Notes under the pieces: model-generated
Told to the model about the DNA's origin: nothing
The model's input: the letters and a program-made list of their open reading frames with translations, nothing else
The model's database searches: none
From: Thermoplasmatota archaeon
GTDB taxonomy: Archaea; Thermoplasmatota; Thermoplasmata; Thermoplasmatales; GCA-001856825
Reading direction: 5' to 3'
NCBI GenBank assembly: GCA_023379555.1
Contig: JAMCQR010000050.1
Location: 1 to 7,934 of the forward strand
Length of the DNA stretch: 7,934 bases
Translations under genes and position numbers: made by a program
Part shown: positions 1-5,464 of the stretch, piece by piece
Numbering within the stretch: the first letter of the stretch is position 1
Layout of the letters: each line of letters begins with the position of its first letter

Positions 1-298
1 CACGGTAGTAGTTCTTGTAACTCCGTGCCAGATCGTGGTCGACAGTTCCTGCTGTGGTGATTATGTGGTTTACGATCCCTGAATTTATCAGGTCCACTAT
101 TGCACCTCTGGTACCGGTAGAAACTATGTCAGCAGTGAAGCTGAGGAACGTTTCGACCTTGTTCTTCTTCATCTCTTTGATGATTTCGACTGCCGCTCCA
201 AGCTTTGGTGCAGTGAATCCCCCAGAATGCTCAAACTGGCCCAGAAGTTCGGAGACTTTCATCCCTTTTCTGGTCCTTACGTCCTCAACAGGTTTCAT
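1..298 (-). CDS. dys: deoxyhypusine synthase, N-terminal part (runs off the left edge)
   Basis: Only the first 99 codons are inside the window. Deoxyhypusine synthase uses NAD and spermidine to convert one lysine of translation factor aIF5A to deoxyhypusine, in the cytoplasm. The visible part matches the family N-terminus: a GGFTAPKLGAA segment near residues 27-37, the TGTRGAIVDL segment near 62-71, and the TTAGTVDHDLAR segment near 81-92, which belongs to the NAD-binding core. The catalytic lysine lies in the missing C-terminal part and cannot be checked. The ATG at 298 overlaps the tyrS stop as ATGA, and a GGAGGAG Shine-Dalgarno sits 6-12 bases upstream, so the start is secure and translation is probably coupled to tyrS. 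Family identity rests on remembered motifs, but the match is strong. Confidence 0.9.
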   Translation of the reverse strand, partial: MKPVEDVRTRKGMKVSELLGQFEHSGGFTAPKLGAAVEIIKEMKKNKVETFLSFTADIVSTGTRGAIVDLINSGIVNHIITTAGTVDHDLARSYKNYYR

Positions 299-1299
299 TT
301 GAACTCCTCCATTAGAAGTTTCCTCTCCGGATTGCTCTCGAAGTATTTCTTCGATGGCTCAAGAATCTTGATCAGCTTATGGGAAAGACTCTCTTTGAGA
401 TCTGAAGGATGAATTTTCCCTTCCACGAAGTCGCGTTCTAGATCGGCATACGCTGCAAACTCCTCCCTCTCCCCTATCTGGACGCCATCGTTGTAGAAAT
501 TGAAAACTATGTTCTTGTAAATCTGGAGAATCGGGTTTCCTTCAACTGTCTTCTCTGGACAGAAGGCTGACTTAATCTTCCTTGAAATATCTTCAGGAGA
601 ATCGTGAATGAATATTGCAGAGTCCGCCTTGCTCTTGCTCATCTTGTTCATTGGGTCCATCCTGTTCCCACCCTTGAGTGATGAGATGAGAGGGCTGTGT
701 ATCGCGACAAACCCCTTCTTCCCTACTTTCTTGTGAATGTCTCTCGCAAGCATGTGGACGTGCCTCTGATCCATTCCTCCAAATGCCACGTCCAGGTCCA
801 TGTAAAAAATATCAGTTGCCTGCATCATCGGGTAGATCAGCTTTGAGGAGTCTTTGTCAGCGTCTTCTTCGTTTCGTCCCATTATCGGAAGTGCTCTTTT
901 TATCCTGGAGATGGTGAGCGCTTTTGCTACTCTAAGAAGAAGAGCCCAGTAATCGGAATTTGCCACAAGTTCCGAAGCGTAAAGAAATTTCACTTTCGGA
1001 TTTAGACCGCAAGATAGGAATCCCTGCCTCATGTATTCGGCATTCCTCCTAATTTTCTCCATGTCCCCACCAAACTTGTCGTTTACTGCAGCGTGCCAGT
1101 CTGCTAAGAGAAGTGTCATCTCTATTCCAGCTTCAGCAGCGAGGTTGAAAATGTTAGTCCAATATAGACCCGTTCCAATGTGGAGGGGACCAGACGGCTC
1201 GAAGCCTGCATATCCCTTAGCAGCATCTAGTGTTCTCAGTTCCTCTGCGGTTATCACTTCCTGGACAACTGACTCCAACCTGGAAAGGTCTTTCAGCAT
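295..1299 (-). CDS. tyrS: tyrosyl-tRNA synthetase, archaeal type
   Basis: A 334-residue class I aminoacyl-tRNA synthetase that charges tRNA-Tyr in the cytoplasm. It is close in length to the archaeal family (about 306-330 residues, without the bacterial S4 domain). The Rossmann catalytic core carries the HIGH-type motif as H40-I-G-T43 and the KMSKS loop at 219-224. Tyrosine-pocket positions known from the Methanocaldococcus enzyme are kept: Y30 before the GFEPSG motif, Y156, Q160 and D163 in the IYPMMQATD segment, and Q178 in GGMDQR. D300 in HPSDLK matches the residue that reads G34 of the anticodon. These residues favour tyrosine over tryptophan. The fourth HIGH residue is threonine instead of the usual histidine. 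The gene heads a likely operon with dys. A weak TATA-like box lies just upstream. Confidence 0.95.
   Translation of the reverse strand: MLKDLSRLESVVQEVITAEELRTLDAAKGYAGFEPSGPLHIGTGLYWTNIFNLAAEAGIEMTLLLADWHAAVNDKFGGDMEKIRRNAEYMRQGFLSCGLNPKVKFLYASELVANSDYWALLLRVAKALTISRIKRALPIMGRNEEDADKDSSKLIYPMMQATDIFYMDLDVAFGGMDQRHVHMLARDIHKKVGKKGFVAIHSPLISSLKGGNRMDPMNKMSKSKADSAIFIHDSPEDISRKIKSAFCPEKTVEGNPILQIYKNIVFNFYNDGVQIGEREEFAAYADLERDFVEGKIHPSDLKESLSHKLIKILEPSKKYFESNPERKLLMEEFK
304..310 (-). promoter_or_regulatory. Shine-Dalgarno sequence of dys inside tyrS
   Basis: GGAGGAG lies 6-12 bases before the dys ATG, within the last codons of tyrS. It contrasts with glyA and hxlB, which have no such motif and look leaderless. 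This fits an internal gene of a polycistronic message. Confidence 0.8.
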
Positions 1300-1439
1300 G
1301 ATTCGACAAATATTCTCTTTATTTCATTGTTGCTATAGCCAACGTTGTTTGGACTTACTTTTCCTGCATACCATCTCTCTTTGATTTCACGATGATGTCG
1401 AACCACCTTCCGCCCACGTATCTTTTGGCAGCAGTTCAT
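1293..1439 (-). CDS. possible small basic protein, 48 residues, overlapping the tyrS start
   Basis: This short reading frame fills part of the 272-base gap between hxlB and tyrS. It runs from an ATG at 1439 to a TGA that overlaps the tyrS ATG (ATGCTGA). The product is hydrophilic and strongly basic in its first half (KIRGRKVVRHH near residues 6-16) and has two adjacent cysteines at 3-4. No Shine-Dalgarno or clear TATA box precedes it, and another frame across the same bases is also open for about 20 codons, so the frame could be chance or the remnant of a decayed gene. I do not recognise a family. The neat overlap with tyrS is the main argument for it. Confidence 0.22.
   Translation of the reverse strand: MNCCQKIRGRKVVRHHREIKERWYAGKVSPNNVGYSNNEIKRIFVESC
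1317..1324 (-). promoter_or_regulatory. weak TATA-like box upstream of tyrS
   Basis: AAATAAAG lies 18-25 bases before the tyrS ATG. This is slightly closer than the usual archaeal spacing for a leaderless start, so it is only a candidate. No Shine-Dalgarno precedes this ATG, which is why a leaderless promoter is suspected. Confidence 0.3.
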
Positions 1440-1571
1440 AATATCTCGTCTACTCTAACTTGTCATCGACGTTATCTCGGCTTGTATGAGCGGCATACGA
1501 TTTGAATGAAGTACCAGGCGATTAGGACCCTGAACCTAAAGGACCCCACCGAAATTATTAATGAGAGGATG

Positions 1572-2108
1572 TCAGAGCCAGATTGCGTGGCGTTTTCTCA
1601 GATCTGCTTCCTTCTCTCCTCTTACTTTCATAAGAAGTGCGACCATTGAATCAAGAAGAACGTGGGAGGATGCTTCAAAGAGAGTTCCCAGAGGGGCAAG
1701 ATCAGATGACTTGTTTGTCTTCAGAACTATCCTGAAATCGCTTGCCTTGTAGATCGAGTTCTCTTTAGACGATGTGATGGAAATTATCTTCGCGTTCACT
1801 TTCCTGCAAATCTGCGCCACCAAGAGAGCACCCTGCGTCTCTCCCGTTCCTGATAGCAGGATAACCGAATCTTTTGCCGTCACAACGGGCGCTATTGTTT
1901 CTCCAACAAAGTAGGCATTGAAGCCCATTTGCACGAGTCGCATGGCGAACATTCTTCCGACTATGCCCGACCTCCCTACTCCATATACGAAAATATTCTT
2001 TGAGTCAATAATCAGTTCACAAACCTTTCCAATAATGCCCTCATCCAAATCTCTCAGATTTTCAAAATTGCCCATTATGTAGTCGAAGGAATCGGTTAAA
2101 GTGGACAT
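1572..2108 (-). CDS. hxlB: 6-phospho-3-hexuloisomerase
   Basis: A 178-residue single SIS-domain sugar isomerase that interconverts D-arabino-3-hexulose 6-phosphate and fructose 6-phosphate. In archaea it works with 3-hexulose-6-phosphate synthase, often in the direction that makes ribulose 5-phosphate and releases formaldehyde. The family signature is clear: GVGRSG at 43-48 followed by the FAMRLVQMGF segment, FVGE at 67-70, SGTGET at 86-91, PLGTLFE at 139-145, and the C-terminal RKRH at 171-174. Length matches the Methanocaldococcus enzyme (about 180). I start at the ATG at 2108; an in-frame TTG three bases upstream is possible, but a TATA box at the correct distance for a leaderless ATG supports 2108. 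The partner synthase gene (hxlA) is not in this window. Confidence 0.93.
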   Translation of the reverse strand: MSTLTDSFDYIMGNFENLRDLDEGIIGKVCELIIDSKNIFVYGVGRSGIVGRMFAMRLVQMGFNAYFVGETIAPVVTAKDSVILLSGTGETQGALLVAQICRKVNAKIISITSSKENSIYKASDFRIVLKTNKSSDLAPLGTLFEASSHVLLDSMVALLMKVRGEKEADLRKRHAIWL

Positions 2109-2129
2109 CAAAAGAAAAGTATTGACGAC

Positions 2130-2137
2130 TAATTTAA
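2130..2137 (-). promoter_or_regulatory. TATA box of hxlB
   Basis: TTAAATTA lies 22-29 bases before the hxlB ATG at 2108, the spacing expected when transcription starts at or next to the start codon. There is no Shine-Dalgarno in between, which supports a leaderless message. Confidence 0.55.
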
Positions 2138-2203
2138 CTTATCTTAACTTGAAATCGACCTGCCTTGTCTTCTTGTTTTTCAATCGCCGAATTGCGTTGG
2201 TTC

Positions 2204-3487
2204 TCACTTATATAATTCTACAAAATCGTATCCTCTATCCTTTCCATAGCAGTACTTTATTTCCTGGAAATTCTTTTTCAGTTGTAACACTTCTTCTTTT
2301 ACGTCTTTGCCTTTGAGCGCCCTCTCCATCAGGTCTGCAATATGAGACATCTCGCTCTTTCCCATTCCGATCCTTGTCACTTCCTGTGTCCCTATCCTAA
2401 TCCCAGATGGATTCTGAGCCTTGGTGTTCGTGTCGCCTGGAATCATGTTTTTGTTCAAGATTATGAAATTCTGTTCCAGCACTTCTGCGACTTGCTTACC
2501 TCCACCCTGACTCTTGACATCTATCAGCAGGGTATGGCTCTCGGTGAAACCATTCTTTTCTGCAAGGACCTTGAAACCTCTTGAGTGGAGCTCTCCCCCA
2601 AGTGTCTTGGCGTTTTCTATGATAGCACTTGCATAAGATTCTCCATACTCTATCATTTCGGCTGCGGTCACTCCCAGTCCTGCCATTGCTCCGATGTGGT
2701 GATTGGAAATCACTCCGGGGAATACTCCCCTCCTCACCTTTTTCCACTTCTCATCATCCGTGTTCCCGACGATGACCCCGTGTTGTGGACCTGGGAATGT
2801 CTTGTGCGTGCTTCCCGAAATAACGTCTGCTCCCTCTCTCAATGGGTCCTGGAACCTTTTACCCGCAATGAGACCTAGAACGTGAGCACCATCGTACCAC
2901 ACGGTAGCTCCCACCTCATCTATAGTTTCTTTAAGTTCCTTTATCGGTGCAGGAAATAGGAAAACAGAAAATCCGAAGAGCACAACCTTCGGTTTTTCTG
3001 CAAGTATTGCCTTTCTGGTTCCTTCAACATCCACTTTCATCTCTTCAGTGTTAAAGACCATGTTCTTAATGGTACAACCTCTCATTCCCACAGCACCAAA
3101 TTCCGCTGAAGAGATGTGGGCACCTGAGTCCAGACTCGGTGTGAGAATGGTCTCGCCTGGATGTAAAAGTGCAAACACCAGTGCCTGGTTTGCATTGGTA
3201 CCGGAAATAGGTCTGACGTCTGCTTGCTTGGAATTGAATAATCTCCTTAGAAGTTCTTCCACCCTGGTTTCCATCTCGTCAACTATCTTGTTTCCCTGGT
3301 AGTACCTGTGGCCTGGAAGACCTTCTGCATACCTGTTATTGAAATCCGAAATAACCATTTCCCTGGTCAGAGGACTCATCAGATTCTCACTTGCAATGAG
3401 AGGGATTGAATTTTTGAAAAGATCGGTGTGCTCAATTGCTTTTTGTCTTATCCACAGTGCCTCATTAAGGGAAGAATTAGATGACAT
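2204..3487 (-). CDS. glyA: serine hydroxymethyltransferase
   Basis: A 427-residue cytoplasmic PLP enzyme of fold type I that interconverts serine and glycine, passing a one-carbon unit to a folate or folate-like pterin carrier. The PLP lysine is K229 within the signature SGSTHKTFPGPQHG (224-237). D199 and H202 in YDGAHVLG are the usual cofactor contacts. The N-terminal LIASEN (30-35) and the GLPGHRYYQGN segment (56-66) are family hallmarks. The product is complete, and its length (427) suits the compact archaeal form. The ATG at 3487 is preceded by a well-placed TATA box and no Shine-Dalgarno, so a leaderless transcript is likely. It ends 96 bases before hxlB, which has its own promoter. Confidence 0.96.
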   Translation of the reverse strand: MSSNSSLNEALWIRQKAIEHTDLFKNSIPLIASENLMSPLTREMVISDFNNRYAEGLPGHRYYQGNKIVDEMETRVEELLRRLFNSKQADVRPISGTNANQALVFALLHPGETILTPSLDSGAHISSAEFGAVGMRGCTIKNMVFNTEEMKVDVEGTRKAILAEKPKVVLFGFSVFLFPAPIKELKETIDEVGATVWYDGAHVLGLIAGKRFQDPLREGADVISGSTHKTFPGPQHGVIVGNTDDEKWKKVRRGVFPGVISNHHIGAMAGLGVTAAEMIEYGESYASAIIENAKTLGGELHSRGFKVLAEKNGFTESHTLLIDVKSQGGGKQVAEVLEQNFIILNKNMIPGDTNTKAQNPSGIRIGTQEVTRIGMGKSEMSHIADLMERALKGKDVKEEVLQLKKNFQEIKYCYGKDRGYDFVELYK

Positions 3488-3507
3488 AGGCTAGCAGTTG
3501 AAATGAA

Positions 3508-3515
3508 TTAATAAA
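3508..3515 (-). promoter_or_regulatory. TATA box of glyA
   Basis: TTTATTAA lies 21-28 bases before the glyA ATG. It is the best TATA match in the window and fits a leaderless start. Confidence 0.6.
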
Positions 3516-3590
3516 ATTTTGTGAATTTAAACTCTGACTCAGGTCGTTTTGCATATCATGCTTTGAAATCCTTCAGTATTCGGTTTATCT

Positions 3591-3614
3591 AACCTTCTTT
3601 CATAACAGAAGGCT
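3591..3614 (-). terminator. possible hairpin after the frameshifted gene
   Basis: On the minus strand AGCCTTCT and AGAAGGTT can pair as an 8-base stem (one G-U pair) around an 8-base loop. It lies about 40 bases after the stop of the frameshifted gene and before the glyA promoter. No U tract follows, so a role as terminator is only a guess. I see nothing else in the 3516-3654 stretch. Confidence 0.22.
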
Positions 3615-3654
3615 GGAAACAAGATCCTACCATTCATACCTAACGCGTAAACCA

Positions 3655-3979
3655 CTAAGATTCTTGAGGCTTTAATATCTGAAGCTTGATCCTTGTGGGT
3701 TTTTCCTCTTTTCCATCCTTGTTGAAGAAACTATCACCTAGAGATGTAAATCCCTCTTCGAATGCAAGAAGCGTCCCGGTGGAGAGATATTTAAGACCTT
3801 CAAGGGGACGGGTATTTCTTTTCGTCGATAATGAATGTCTCGGTGTTTCTAAGGAGCACGTGCTCTGGCCTCAGCGTACACAACAGGTTTATCAGTTCAC
3901 TCATCAGAGCCGCAGAAGTCAATATTTCTGACCCAACAATCGGGATATTGCTGGCAATGTCGCCCCCAAAATTAATCAT
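3655..3979 (-). pseudogene. frameshifted gene of unknown function (about 107 residues if repaired)
   Basis: Two abutting reading frames on the minus strand look like one interrupted gene. The first runs from an ATG at 3979 for 59 codons and stops at TGA 3800-3802. The second is open in the +1 frame across that stop and continues for about 50 codons to TAG at 3655-3657. Removing one base from the CCCC run (plus-strand GGGG 3804-3807) joins them into a 107-residue protein reading YPS then LEGLKYLSTG across the joint. Both halves have amphipathic, protein-like composition: SEILTSAALMSELINLL near 17-33 and TRIKLQILKP near the end. No membrane segment or signal peptide is evident. It starts 17 bases after the 97-residue gene and could share its message. 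It may be a true pseudogene, a sequencing error in a homopolymer, or a programmed frameshift. I do not recognise a family. Confidence 0.5.
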
Positions 3980-3996
3980 ATCGATAATCTAGCGCT

Positions 3997-4290
3997 TCAT
4001 GCTTGCAAGTTCACTTTTTCAATGACAATGACCGTTAACGTAAAGTAGTCTGAAACCTGTTGCAAGGGCAAAACTACTATGTCTTTTATTTGAATCTCTT
4101 GCCTATCGGGGATATTAGAGTACGTACCTAACATGGAGCTTAACGTTTGACCACCCGTCTTGATCTCAAATGAAATGTTGACAGATATTTCCTTGTCCTT
4201 TCCCGAGAGTGTACTCTTAAGGTTATCTCGAGTATAACACCCCCATATCAGGACAAAAACAGACTCAACCGTTATGAACCAGATCATCAT
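3997..4290 (-). CDS. small predicted membrane-anchored surface protein, unknown function
   Basis: A 97-residue protein with an N-terminal hydrophobic segment (residues 3-17, IWFITVESVFVLIWG) followed by C18, then a polar, strand-rich region of about 75 residues that would lie outside the cell. The I-W-G-C stretch is loosely like a lipobox, though tryptophan is unusual there. The ATG at 4290 is followed by a second ATG; GAAGG just upstream may act as a weak Shine-Dalgarno. Oddly, the in-frame codons before the ATG are rich in lysine and arginine with no start available before a TAG, as if the gene once began farther upstream. It lies 77 bases after the 174-residue gene, with which it probably forms a cluster. 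I do not recognise the family. Confidence 0.5.
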   Translation of the reverse strand: MMIWFITVESVFVLIWGCYTRDNLKSTLSGKDKEISVNISFEIKTGGQTLSSMLGTYSNIPDRQEIQIKDIVVLPLQQVSDYFTLTVIVIEKVNLQA

Positions 4291-4367
4291 CCGCCTTCTC
4301 GCTCTTTGCTTGTGACGATACTGAAGGCGAAACGAATTTACTTCTGATAGCTATTCTTGGCATCTTA

Positions 4368-4892
4368 TCATCTCAAACCTTGCCGATAGGTCCTCTTTGG
4401 TTTCAGAACTGCTCCAATAATCGTTACGATCAATCCCACAAATGCGAGAAGTCCTCCAAATCCCAGCAGTACAACTAGAGAAATGAGGCCACTCAAGTTC
4501 TTTATGAGGGCGTAACTGACAACTGGAGGTGAAGATCCAAAAACAACAACATAGTAGCTTCCGTTAAGGTTTGTGTACAGGGTGCTGTTACCTGAGGTTT
4601 GGAATACTGAAACTGCATAGGAACCAATATTTGAAGTGTTTACTATGGCTAGGTAGAGTGACGGTATCAAGTAATGAGGCACTCCGGAAACTACATCGAT
4701 GTAGTCCCCAGAAGTTGCATTTAAGACTGTTGAGTAGTAGTCCCCGCCATGTCCTGCATACATGGCATCCCCACCCTTCGCGGAGTTGATGAGTCCGGTC
4801 AGAGCGCGTTCGGTTTCATACAGGGACCCGCCCACAATCGTGATCCCTATGACCAAGATAACAGCTCCAACGATCAATAATTCCTTTCGCAT
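4368..4892 (-). CDS. two-helix membrane protein with external domain, unknown function
   Basis: A 174-residue protein with a hydrophobic helix at about 5-24, a polar domain at about 26-130, and a second long hydrophobic helix at about 136-162, followed by a basic tail (KPKR at 164-167). With the positive ends inside, the central domain would face outward. It carries five N-glycosylation sequons (N58, N85, N102, N110, N132), is rich in Ser, Tyr, Gly and Val, and looks beta-stranded. The start is well supported: AAGGAG stands 7-12 bases before the ATG. It lies between the 113-residue and 97-residue genes, downstream of the archaeocin-like gene. The type is common among archaeal cell-envelope hypotheticals. 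A role in immunity or export can only be guessed from position. Confidence 0.75.
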   Translation of the reverse strand: MRKELLIVGAVILVIGITIVGGSLYETERALTGLINSAKGGDAMYAGHGGDYYSTVLNATSGDYIDVVSGVPHYLIPSLYLAIVNTSNIGSYAVSVFQTSGNSTLYTNLNGSYYVVVFGSSPPVVSYALIKNLSGLISLVVLLGFGGLLAFVGLIVTIIGAVLKPKRTYRQGLR

Positions 4893-4898
4893 TATTTA

Positions 4899-4904
4899 CT
4901 CCTT
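4899..4904 (-). promoter_or_regulatory. Shine-Dalgarno of the 174-residue membrane protein gene
   Basis: AAGGAG lies 7-12 bases before the ATG at 4892. A Shine-Dalgarno here suggests that this gene is internal to a longer message, probably starting before the 113-residue gene. Confidence 0.65.
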
Positions 4905-4911
4905 TTTAAGG

Positions 4912-4927
4912 AAAGGGCTTTCCCTTT
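4912..4927 (-). terminator. short hairpin between the 113- and 174-residue genes
   Basis: AAAGGG and CCCTTT form a perfect 6-base inverted repeat around a 4-base loop, just upstream of the Shine-Dalgarno of the 174-residue gene. It could attenuate or process the message, or bind a regulator. No clear U tract follows, so it is not a convincing terminator. Confidence 0.22.
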
Positions 4928-4960
4928 GTACTCCATATCACAGTCCTACTCGCTACCCTT

Positions 4961-5302
4961 TTAGTTTTCATGGGTCCTTTTCCTGTTAAGAAACCTGAGA
5001 TAATATAATGTTGCGACAACAGGCAAAAAAATGAGAAGCACGATTAGCACTATCACTGCTCCATAGCGAGCGTTAAAAATCTCATTGAGGATTTTACCGA
5101 GGGGGTTACTTGTGAATAAGTAATACAACAGGTAAATTATCCCACCGTATCCTGATACTACAATTGATATTACTAACAAGGCACGAAGACGCCTTTTCGA
5201 ATTTCGTTTTTGAAAAGTGGTCAAAGGCATGCTGGATTCCACTGCGTTCTCTTTCTTAGGAAGGTGTTCTTTGCCATGTAATTCCTCTAAAGAATATAAC
5301 AC
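4961..5302 (-). CDS. small two-helix membrane protein, unknown function
   Basis: A 113-residue protein beginning with GTG. It has a charged N-terminal region (1-40) ending in a basic cluster (KRNSKRRLR at 32-40), a first hydrophobic helix at about 41-63, a short loop, a second helix at about 81-103, and a basic tail (NRKRTHEN). The basic flanks suggest that both ends are in the cytoplasm. A TATA-like box 25-32 bases before the GTG supports this start; an ATG at 5230 would give an 89-residue form that keeps both helices. It begins 130 bases after the archaeocin-like gene, on the same strand. Small membrane proteins next to a bacteriocin gene are often immunity proteins, but here that is inference from position only. 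Confidence 0.65.
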   Translation of the reverse strand: MLYSLEELHGKEHLPKKENAVESSMPLTTFQKRNSKRRLRALLVISIVVSGYGGIIYLLYYLFTSNPLGKILNEIFNARYGAVIVLIVLLIFLPVVATLYYLRFLNRKRTHEN

Positions 5303-5326
5303 CTCGTTGTTCGCAATTCCGATTCA

Positions 5327-5334
5327 TTTAATTA
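5327..5334 (-). promoter_or_regulatory. TATA-like box upstream of the 113-residue gene
   Basis: TAATTAAA lies 25-32 bases before the GTG at 5302, fitting a leaderless start. It supports the GTG over the downstream ATG and suggests that the membrane-protein genes can be expressed separately from the archaeocin-like gene. Confidence 0.45.
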
Positions 5335-5353
5335 GTATTCCGCAGAGTTCTCT

Positions 5354-5464
5354 TTAAACTGCTTGACACGTCGAACACGTCTTAGCTTTATCGCAATTCT
5401 TTTCAAGAGTTGTACCTTCAGCAACACTCGTACTAGCAATTGTTTCGCACTTCTTCCGCAGCAT
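5354..5464 (-). other. Cys-containing alternate frame crossing the end of the archaeocin-like gene
   Basis: In the +1 frame relative to the archaeocin-like gene, an ATG at 5464 opens 36 codons that overlap its last codons and continue past its TAG. The product has four cysteines (C6, C22, C28, C31), including a CSTC motif near its end. A +1 shift would replace the final RNNC with this Cys-bearing tail. It may be chance, a small overlapping gene, or the original C-terminus before a frameshift. The normal end already resembles that of halocin C8, so I favour chance. Confidence 0.18.

Noticed and set aside
54..302. Plus-strand open frame of 82 codons
   Set aside because: It is antisense to the dys N-terminus, whose motifs are unmistakable.
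1440..1571. tRNA-like or C/D box RNA in the hxlB-tyrS gap
   Set aside because: A stretch resembling a T-loop (ATTCAAATC) is present on the minus strand, but no matching acceptor or anticodon stems form, and no C and D boxes are correctly spaced.
3686..3931. Plus-strand open frame of 81 codons in the glyA upstream gap
   Set aside because: It has no recognisable features, and the minus strand of the same stretch reads as a better, though frameshifted, coding sequence.
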